Assembly (NCBI RefSeq): GCF_964204645.1
Contig: NC_134028.1
Coordinates: forward strand, 26,634,153 to 26,698,152
Source: Tubulanus polymorphus
Taxonomy: Eukaryota > Nemertea > Palaeonemertea > Tubulaniformes > Tubulanidae
Length of the DNA: 64,000 nt
Reading direction: 5' to 3'
Shown one piece after another: positions 24,519-34,254 of this stretch. Numbering within the stretch: the stretch's first letter is position 1; each line of letters begins with the position of its first letter. The notes beneath the pieces were generated by a model. It was not told the origin of the DNA. It made no database searches and worked only from the letters and a program-made list of their open reading frames with translations. The translations under genes were made by a program, and so were the position numbers.

Positions 24519-27500
24519 TCATGATGAACGCGCCTCGGTTAAGAGATGTTGTATAAACCCTATAAGCGTATCCAATCCTAGTAGAAAACCAGTATCTGGT
24601 CCTTCGTAAACAACTTTCGGATCGGGGAAACCGCTATGCGTCGAATGAGCGAAATCTATCATATAAACTAACACTTCATCGTCGTCGGAGCCGACCGTTC
24701 TAACTTTATCATCATCCTCGGAACCGACCGTCCTTGTATTATCATTTGCGGTAACGGGTTCGTTGTGTTTACCGTAAATAAACAACAGCGACGTCGAATA
24801 AAATCTAAACGTATCCAAATCAGCGATAACCGCGCGCAATCGTAACAGTTTCGACAGTATTTTATGGACGACGTTTTTTCTAATGATTCCCGTATCGTCG
24901 CTCAGATAGAACTCAATCTCATCGACGAACGTTTCACTCGTCAGTGAACGACCGAAATATTTATTCTTACAAACCGTCTTATCTATATTCTCTTGATATT
25001 TCTATAAAAATAATAGAAACAGAAATAAGTATTTATTATCGTGCGTCAGATATGGCTCCTTAGAAAGTATTTGTTCTACAGACAGTTAGGGATGATGCTG
25101 TCTTTCATTATGGGGAGGGGTGGGGAGCCTACGTAGGTTCCATTTGGGCCTATCCTACATTAACACCATTGATTTCGAATATAACATGCTTGGAGCGGCT
25201 ACAAAACACCCGTTATAGCTGCTTCGCGGCTATATTTTATATTCATTTGTTATTGATTATTCGACAGTGAAGATTTTTTTGGTGTATGCGCCAACCTTGT
25301 TAATGTACGAACAGGATAACTCGAGATTAAGCAACTGGATAGCTGGATAACTTACCATCATCCCGGTAAGTCGTAAACCAAGCGTACATGACGTTGTCTT
25401 CTGACAAGTTGCGATCTTCTGTTGTCGTTTCTTTAACGATTCTTCGTCGCCATATTGTCGAGTACCGACTTTCAGATCGAGTATACTCGGTTGTTTTAGT
25501 TTACCTACTACATTTTCTAGCAGAATAAATTCTGTTTTGTCTTAAGGATGAATAAGTAGTCGTTGATGGAAAGAAGCTATTAGCATATACGCTAATAGCT
25601 GCGAGGAACTGCAACACCAGCCATCCCACCAGATGGCGTGACGAGCAAGTTTAACGTTGTCAAAATTAGTTCTTTCAACTAAATTCATACTTCCTCTTTG
25701 TAGTGATCCTTGATGATTGATTTCTATTTAAATTTTCATTATATTTTAAGCGAAATATCGAAGAATTTGAAACACGGAAGTAACTACTAGCGAACCTGGT
25801 GGATCCTCACTTGCCATAAGTAGAATCCTGGAACCCCTGAATGTGTAAAAAGGATACTTCTCGGATTGGAAACTTTTCCAGCTTCTTTTAACCGGGTAAA
25901 TTCTCTCATTTGACACCTGGTGCTCCACGGGTTTTTATCACCGGCAGGAATCGTCGCGTCGGCTTCCGATTTCGCTTTTTCTTCGAATTTGCTGTTTAAC
26001 TTAAAGCTATTCAAACTGAAAAGATGAAAACACAAAATCATAGGCGAAACAAGAACTCGTAATCCCTGAGAATTAAAATCTATGACATTGAAGGATCGAA
26101 TATATACAACAAGAGAATATACTACAGGCCTACTTCGTAGACATGGTGATATACACATTATATCATTACGTACCATTTTTGGTTAAAACTCCCGAAGTGT
26201 TCGGTATCACCGTTCACAGTGTCCCCCGGGTAGGTTATCAAACAAAATTCACCATCATTCATTTGTTCAAACTGAGCATCGATGCAACCTGCAGTGATGG
26301 AAAATTGAACATGTTTTGACGGACGGAACGAGATGTTGTATTTTCATGCGGACTTTGCTCAATGGAGACGTTTGCTGAATTGGCATAATCTTTGCTGGCG
26401 TTCTGATTGCGAACCACACAATTTACCGATTATTGCCAATCAGAACAATCAAGTATTGTCCCTTTGGGTTAGATGAAAATCCTCCATGCACCCAGCATTT
26501 ACATGGCCTGCACCAGAAGGAACCTCCCAGCGGCGGAGACAAATCTACTTGCGAACGATTAAGGCTTTCCTATAATCGCGTATCACGTACTAACCTCTAT
26601 AATCACGTATCGCGTACTAACCTCTATAATCACGTATCGCGTACTAACCTCTATAATAACGTATCGCGAACTAACCTCTTTAATCACGTATCGCGTACTT
26701 ACCTCTATAATCACGTATCGCGTACTAACCTCTATAATCACGTATCACGTACTAACCTCTATAATCACGTATCGCGTACTAACCTCTATAATCACGTATC
26801 GCGTACTAACCTCTATAATCGCGTATCGCGTACTAACCTCTATTATCACGTATCGCGTACTAACCTCTATAATCAAGTATCGCGTACTAACCTCTATAAT
26901 CACGTATCGCGTACTAACCTCTATAATCACGTATCACGTATTAACCTCTATAATCACGTATCGCGTACTAACCTCTATAATCACGTATCGCGTACTAACC
27001 TTTTTAATCACGTATCACGTACTAACCTCTATAATCGCGTATCGCGTACTAACCTCTATAATCACGTATCACGTACTAACCTCTATAATCACGTATCACG
27101 TACTAACCTCTATAATCGCGTATCGCGTACTAACCTCTATAATCACGTATCGCGTACTAACCTTTTTAATCACGTATCACGTACTAACCTCTATAATCGC
27201 GTATCGTGTACTAACCTCTATAATCGCGTATCGCGTACTAACCTCTATTATCACGTATCGCGTACTAACCTCTATAATCACGTATCGCGTACTAACCTCT
27301 ATAATCACGTATCACGTACTAACCTCTATAATCACGTATCGCGTACTAACCTCTATAATCACGTATCGCGTACTAACCTCTTTAATCACGTATCGCGTAC
27401 TAACCTCTATAATCACGTATCGCGTACTAACCTCTATAATCACGTATCACGTACTAACCTCTATAATCACGTATCATGTACTAACCTCTATAATCACGTA

Positions 27501-27921
27501 TCGCGTATTAACCTCTCAAATCACGTATCGCGTATTAACCTCTATAATCGCGTATCACGTACTAACCTCTATAATCACGTATCGCGTACTAACCTCTTTA
27601 ATCACGTATCGCGTACTAACCTCTATAATCACGTATCGCGTACTAACCTCTATAATCACGTATCGCGTACTAACCTCTATAATCACGTATCGCGTACTAA
27701 CCTCTATAATCACGTATCGCGTACTAACCTCTATAATCACGTATCACGTACTAACCTCTATAATCGGGGGTGAATTCCTTTAAACAATTCGGCAGTGATT
27801 CATAATAAATAATCTCTCGACCTATCGATGGTCCACTTTTACAAACAGTGTTCGAATCATAAACGTAGATATTCGAATGACCACCGACTTGATGCTGAAA
27901 GGGTTTCAAACAGACTGGCAT
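24519..27921 (-). CDS. IP6K: Inositol hexakisphosphate kinase (IP6K family)
   Basis: Converts InsP6 to the pyrophosphate InsP7 in nucleus and cytosol. Coding exons: 27756-27921, 26174-26288, 25858-26015, 25356-25531, 24519-25001. All phases agree, giving 365 aa from the ATG at 27921. The N-terminus has LKPFQHQVGGH and FTPDYRG, typical of IP6K rather than IPMK. Next come NPWSTRC, then the family catalytic motif PSILDLKVG (PxxxDxKxG) near residue 160, KYFGRSL, RFYSTSLLF and MIDFAHS (metal-binding Asp, near 321), ending with GPDTGFLLGLDTLIGFIQ. An acidic 11-residue tandem duplication (RTVGSEDDDKV then RTVGSDDDEVL) sits just before MIDFAHS. The first coding exon has three consecutive CAG acceptors, so its exact 5' edge and a possible upstream coding exon are uncertain. 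Intron 1 is mostly the minisatellite described at 26571. Confidence 0.93.
26571..27766 (-). repeat. 27-bp minisatellite, about 44 units, built from the IP6K intron 1 splice donor
   Basis: The minus-strand unit is GATTATAGAG then GTTAGTACGCGATACGT (27 bp), with variants CGC/CAC, TAT/TTT and TAC/TAT. The right-hand end of the array runs into the IP6K exon: the last ten exonic bases (GATTATAGAG, 27756-27765) and the first intronic bases (GTTAGTACGTGATAC) are one repeat unit. Each unit therefore contains a copy of the exon/intron junction with an AG/GTTAGT donor. The array occupies about 1.2 kb of a 1.47 kb intron. Because 27 is divisible by three and no unit contains a stop in the plus frame, a 446-codon plus-strand frame (NLYNHVSRT repeated) stays open; I do not regard it as a gene. 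Confidence 0.97.
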
Positions 27922-30900
27922 CCTTCCGTTACTGCTGCTGCAAACAAATAAATTCAAGATAATTCACACATTTTACAGATGCAACAGTTCAGAGTCCTGG
28001 GGTAGGCCCGCGTCACAGTTCTGTAAAACAGCTTCTGTAAAACGGCTCAGCAGTTCCGCGGACGGTCTTATTTCTGGTTCCAGCTCGTACTGTAGGCTAT
28101 ATGTTTGCTAGGTAACACGAAATTTCCAATGATGTACTAATTTAAACAAAAATTCTGCTAGTTCCACCACCGATCACACAACTATATCTGTACTTTCATT
28201 TCCGATTTCAAAATCAACCCCCTGTTTCGCTCCCGGCAGGTGTGTTGGGTTTGTAAGGGACAACAAATCATAAGAAATCAAACGAAGTCTACCAATTAGA
28301 TAAATAACACGGTCAATCCTTATTTTGTGATCATCGACGTTACATCTGTTAAATACAAAAACGACTTCAATACAACACAATTCATTTCCGTTTATAGATA
28401 TATGCAAAGCTATAGAATTAATAACACCTGTTATCATAGCTAGTAGTATTCATATAAGACATAGAAAATAACAATTGAATACGTATCATACGTTGTAGTT
28501 CCCAGGCGGTTTCTTTGGTTGTGTTATATGTAGGTCATGTATCAAAAATCCATTTGTTTCTATCATAAAACTTACCTTATTGAATGATTCAACGCATTAG
28601 TTCAAATGAAAACGAGATTTTTTTTTATGATACGCGATATGGAGGCCTAGTTCGGAATATTGACCTGGTATTTACTTCCTGTTACTGAACGATTATTACT
28701 ATGTGCAAACTATTACAGAAAAGTTTTTCGATCTTGACAACGTAAAAATCGTTATCTATATATGATTTCCGAGGACGCTCGAACAAACAATAACCGACTG
28801 ACAACGAATCCCGATCGCGACCTTTCCCTTTATTCATTAATAACATGATATAACGTAATGTTTAATATTCTTACCATATTTCCCCACACGCCATTGCACG
28901 AATCCCCTGTTGACATTACCTGACAAACTGTCGAAACGCCCTGAGCGTAGAATGTTAACTTTTTTTCGAGGGGATTTGCATTCATTAATAATTTATCCGA
29001 ACCGTTTTGAATATTTCACAGATTTCAATGTCATTAGTATTGGATGTATCAAAATTTCTAAATCCGAAAGCAACGCATCAATAAAATGTCTTTTATTTCA
29101 GATGATTTGACAATTCGAACTCGGTATACGCTTTGACCACGCGTATGGGTACGTATTAGGGCACAGATTTCGTTTTCAAGCAGGATATAGCTACGCGGAC
29201 GATTCATACAGGCCTTTGCATGTATACATAATGTAGTGCCTGAAACAAACGCCGTACCGTATATTGTTTATCGCGTCGTTGGTCTATGAACGATTAAAAT
29301 AAAGATCAAACGTATAAAGCTACAAATGGATCGGACTTATTGCTTCATGGACTTCCGGGTATTTCCCAATCATATAGGTTTTTAAGCTAAAAATATCAAA
29401 CAAACACGACCTGATGAGTAATCGTTGCAGTCAAGCTCCTCCAATCGACCTCATCGTCTCAAAACGTTAGATCATTTTCTCAATTTTTAATAAGGGGCTT
29501 CGATTCCTCGCGCCGGTATCCCTTTTAAACGATTGATTTAAATCCGATGAGGCAAATGTTCGTCATAGTTTGCCGTAAAATAAAAAAACATTTCAAATAC
29601 GCTAAGTTCAAATTGAACTATTATGATTGTGTATGAATCCAATACTGCAACACATTCAATGAAAACAGAAAGAGTCACAGCTTGAATCGATCATCAACAA
29701 TTCATAAATTCAAGCGCAGTTCTATCGGGAAAGTACTGCAGTGCCTGGAAAATATTCACTTCATATAACTAAATATAAGCTGAACGATGGTCTTAAAGGC
29801 GATCTTGACCAGTTATGTATAAGCCTAAGTATTTTGGAATGACGAAACAGCTTGTGTATAGTTCGATTTTCTTTTTCAATATCTCGTCGCGTCCCCGGGC
29901 GTCATACACTGGTTTTTCGGGTTCGAGGCCGGGTTCGTCTTACGCGGTTTAAACTGGAATGTATTGTATTATGTAACTATATCCGATATATTGTATATTA
30001 TTATCACATGACACATTAAAACAAAAACAACTGCACCATGATCCGCCATCACATAATGACGTCACACTAGCGCATAGGTATTGAATTTTCGTCGGAGGCA
30101 CTCAGAAGTGACCGAAAGGTACCCGCTGTAAGATCTATCCCTACTTACCTTCTCACTCTATTTCCACGATAGCGACATTTTTATAAAGATGGTGACGATT
30201 GGTAGAAATGGTATCCTTGTATATGTGGCGGGTGCGCGATAGTATCACAGTACTACTATGTGGCGGTAGACGGCTGATAAAATAACACAGCGCTGTAGTT
30301 TCCACGACGAGACCCAGCGAGGCAATCAGATCGATGCTGTCTATAGGCAGTTATAAACACGCCAGTGCGCGCGTCTCTTCAGGCCTAGATACGCTGTTCA
30401 CATTTCTGGGGGGTTGGTTATAGATGGCAAGTCTTTGGGGTTGTGGGATTTGTATGCAGGTAAGGTGGAGAGGTTGGTGACAGGTGCCCGGGGTTTGACT
30501 TTCGTTAAGGAGATGTATGCAGGTGTTAGCTAGGACCAGTCCGGATGGAGGGGAGTGGATTTGGTAATTCAGCCCCAGACGTTTTGAGTACAACTCGCTG
30601 AATGGACACCACCATTGTTTTGTGGTAGCATGTCCATGGTAGCCCACCCCATCTTTGAAGCGCCCACCCAGTGCACAGTTTTGTACTAGTCACTTTGAGT
30701 CAACACGATAGAACTGCTCATAGACTTTTCACATTTAAAATGACTATTCATTAGTCGATAGGACCTCAAATCTTATAAACGTGTCAGTGTGTAACTGGAA
30801 CCCTGGATAATTATAATTCTTCACAGAACAAACGACACAGAAAACGGGTCAAATAAAATTAATACTCATTTGAGTGAATGGGGACGATTATATATACCTC

Positions 30901-31399
30901 AATATATCCGTTATTTGTATTATCACATAGAAATCAAGTAAAAAGTTATTAACATACATATAGGGGTTGTAGATAGTTTAGACTACGTATTTCCAGTCTT
31001 GGATATATCATGAAGAGAAACCTATCCTATCAATTTAAACAACTGCTATCGTTTCTTAACGTTTCGTCTTTCAGTTCATTCTAAAAATCTTTTTTAAATA
31101 TATAGTAACAACGAAAACAAAAGACAACAACAATTGGGTATTTGAATTCTCATTAATAAAACGACACAAATACCAGACAAAATAGAACAGTACGATAAAC
31201 ATGTGTTTCACAGTTGTTCAACGCGATACTGAATATTTCCACTTCACACCTGAAGGATCGTCAGACCAAACGTCGCATCTTTATGAATTTGATTCTTAAA
31301 TAAATTTCGTTTTCAAAAATTTTCAACCAATCGAAATTTTCAAATAAATCATTATTATTTATCGAAATGACTGTAATAATATGAGAGGAGATACATGTT
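27922..31399. other. Intergenic sequence between IP6K and the NAT16-like gene
   Basis: I find no supported gene. IP6K 5' UTR and promoter should lie in the lower part. A minus-strand open frame at 30351-30647 covers a slightly GC-richer patch (30380-30660) that resembles no family I know and could be old repeat sequence. The rest is AT-rich with no recognised element. Confidence 0.3.
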
Positions 31400-33182
31400 T
31401 TATATATCATCTTTTTCTAACACTATAGCGGTCGGGCCATTATCTATAAGTCGCGGTATCAGTCCAAAATGTCCGGTGAGTAGTTGCTGTAACTGTGTTT
31501 GTAACTGTTCGTTGTAGCCGATGTTTATCATCAACGCGACGTCGGTATCGTTGGCTTCAAAGCTTAAACTATGTTTAATCTGATGCAACACGTGCAAGAA
31601 ACATTCGCCAACATTATCGCTGTATATATCGATATGAAATCGTACGCCATCTTTTATTTTGACCCTTTCGCTAAAACTTGCGCCGCTGATACACGATATT
31701 TCGTTTTTCGAATTATTATTTTTCTTAGTGAACAAAGCATTCTCAAGAACATCGGTGCCGAGTGTTTTGGCCGTTAGTTTGTTCGGGTGGAAATTGTAAA
31801 GTAGCATTTTATCTTTGAATATATTTTCTAAAATGATCGGATCATAAAGGATATCTCTGCAATGGTTTGAATGTTTCGGAATGATAATTTGCCACTCGTC
31901 ATCACCGAGTAGTTTATCCGTAGTAAATTGTAGATTTCCGTTTTTTACGTTTTGAAAGGAAAAAAATCTCTGAAATCAAAAAAAAAAGAATATTAATAAA
32001 ATCATGGCATCTTGCAAGAACTACAACAAAAACTAATTAAATATTTTGGGATTTTATCAAAGCTGATTTGTAATAGGACCTACAGTTAATAGAATATGAC
32101 TTCCATTCATGATTTACAGTTCATCAATATTTCCAAATCCAAATTTGTAATTTTGTAATTTTCATCTTAGTTACTAAAGTAAAAATTGTCATTTGGGTAA
32201 GTCGTCGACATAACGGCCGTATTCAGGTAAGTTTGGATTCCATATTGACAAGTGACTGTTTATAATGCATTTAAAGAAAAACCCACAATCATAAAGGAAA
32301 ACCGAGAGCGTTTCGATTCCAATTCAATGAGTCATTCGTTGTCTTTCAAGGCGTCAATGAACTTTCAAGTATTATTTTTATTCTACAAAAGCAACTGACC
32401 GTCCTCATTAGTATTTTGTAACCGCGGTCTCTCGCATATTTTTCATCTGCAAATGGCGCATGGGCGACTACAAGTCTTCTGTTAACGATGTCGTATTTTT
32501 TGCGAATATCGTCGGAGGCAAAGTCGTACATGATCTTCTGCATACCGAGGCCCTGTAAATGGACGCTAACGCGAACACCCTTTACGATGTAACACGTGTT
32601 GTTTTTCGATTAGATGGCAAGAAATGAATCCAACTATCTGAAACAAGAATAGATCGTGTGAGAGTCATGTGGAGGATTCACATAGGCGTCCCCACGGGGT
32701 GCGGGGCGGGGGTAGCGGACGCACCCCCTTTTCGAGATTCTTCTCAAGTTATTATGTAATCAATGTTCAAGATTTTTCTTGCCAATTTGACTAACTAATC
32801 TTTTACCTCTAAATGATTCGTTTAGAGTCTGGAAAACGTCTTTAAAGCCTCCAATTTTCAAAAAGTTTTTTCGGGGGAGGCCAACCAAACACCAGACATT
32901 GTGCTTGGATGCTGGATTGATGCTAATTCGAACCCCCTATGGAAATTCGTGGGGACGCCTATGATTCATACTTTCGGAATAGATCATTATTGAACTTATG
33001 AAGATAATATTTTCATTTACCTTGTTTTCTATCTCGGCAACATAACAATGAATGTTTCTACTGGTTAAGTAGTGATCGATATCGGCCGGAAGAAAATCCA
33101 TACCATCGTAGATATTTTCATTTATATTCAGAATTCCCTGTTTATCTGCTATACAAGCGTGTCGCATCTTAACAGCGTCCAT
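31400..33182 (-). CDS. GNAT acetyltransferase, NAT16 (histidine N-acetyltransferase)-like, with a +1 frame disruption
   Basis: Predicted to transfer acetyl from acetyl-CoA to a small amine substrate; vertebrate NAT16 acetylates histidine. Exons: 33021-33182, 32400-32637, 31400-31969. Exon 1 encodes MRHACIADKQGILNINENIY, LPADIDHYL and VAEIENK. Exon 2 continues IVGFISCHLIE and then VKGVRVSVHLQGLGMQKIMY, the acetyl-CoA-binding strand-helix region. Exon 3 encodes a long C-terminal domain typical of NAT16 proteins, ending VLEKDDI. The start is secure: an in-frame TGA lies just upstream with no intervening AG. Exons 1 and 3 demand phase 0 at both edges of exon 2, yet exon 2 is 238 bp (one too many). 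The frame changes between LIE and the VKGV segment, at a run of five A (plus-strand T at 32602-32606). Without the extra base the protein would be about 322 aa. Sequencing error or pseudogenisation are both possible. NAT16 identity is by remembered family resemblance. Confidence 0.75.
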
Positions 33183-34254
33183 CGTATCGTCATCGATATA
33201 GGAAAAGTCGACAGTTAATCAGTAGATTATCAAACGTACATTATATGTGATCGGTTGATACTAGAATTTTCCATTGTAAATCATTGGTCAAAGCTCAATC
33301 TAATCAACTGGATAATAAAGGGGGTCATGACTGGTTCAGATAAGATTAAATTCTCCATTATATCAGGGAAGTGTGTCATCACACTTCCCTGATTATATCA
33401 ACCACACAAGTCGAAGCGGCGAGCACGCTTTTGAAGATCAGTTCCATTCCTGCATTTTAAAAGACGTTCAAGCGATGTTTCGTTTATTGTAAACAGCAAT
33501 ATGAGGTGAAGTTAAATGAGCGATCTGTAGGCGAAACCCAATATCTAAACGACTCAAAGCAAAATAACAAACAAAAAACGCAGGAAATTTATTTAATTTC
33601 GTATAATAAATTGACTTTATTCAAAAAGGAGACAAGAGAAAATACATCACTGGATTAAATTAAAAAAGCACCATTTAAATGTTGATCGTTAATCATACTC
33701 GTAGCCGGTGAATGAGTGCAGCAGCAGGAGGCGGCTAACTCAAACAGGTCATCACATCATTAAATACATCTTGATTAAAAACATTGAGAAATGCGACACG
33801 TGATTTGCGACCGATTTTGAGTATACTCCTAATTGAGAATTCCCGTTCTGTCACGCATGAAAAAAATGCCTTCATTTTCATTTATTTAATTACAATTATT
33901 GCTTATCATTAAGTACCTAATACTGATTACATGAAACCTTCATTCGTTATTTCCATTTTTCAATCGAGGATTTTTTAAATCGTGGTTTTTTTCGTAAAAG
34001 CGAATCGTTATAAAATTACAAAAGTGACATACAAAAAATTGACGTTGAATCTAATGCGGGTATCATTAATCTACAGTCTGAACCGACCCCTTCAGGACAT
34101 TCAATCCTTCGTGATTTTATCGAAATATTCTTCCAAGATTGATTCGACCAGTCATTTTACAAGCACACTTCCAAAAACGGATGGCCCACAGTTCACACTG
34201 TAAGTAAACGACTGTGAATGAGTTGAAGAGGTGGTTCCAGGCTGTATCAATCTA
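33183..34254. other. Intergenic sequence between the NAT16-like gene and MTTP
   Basis: About 1.1 kb separating the NAT16-like start from the MTTP stop. It contains the perfect hairpin at 33363 and must contain the MTTP 3' UTR and the NAT16-like promoter. No gene is seen. Confidence 0.4.
33363..33392. repeat. Perfect 13-bp inverted repeat with 4-base loop
   Basis: TCAGGGAAGTGTG at 33363-33375, loop TCAT, then the exact complement at 33380-33392. A transcript would form a very stable hairpin. It sits about 180 bp upstream of the NAT16-like start codon, on the side from which that gene is transcribed. Confidence 0.85.

Noticed and set aside
26571-27766. CRISPR-like array
   Set aside because: Units are contiguous with no spacers, in an animal intron; this is a minisatellite.
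26433-27773. 446-codon plus-strand open frame of NLYNHVSRT repeats, looking like a repetitive secreted or adhesive protein
   Set aside because: It exists because a 27-bp non-coding minisatellite has no stop in that frame. The array is an intron of IP6K on the opposite strand and its unit is a splice junction.
28174-28437. 87-codon minus-strand frame as an upstream IP6K exon
   Set aside because: Sequence does not resemble an IP6K N-terminus and no donor in the right phase was found.
30351-30647. 98-codon minus-strand frame in a GC-richer patch
   Set aside because: No splice context fits IP6K or the NAT16-like gene and no domain is recognisable.
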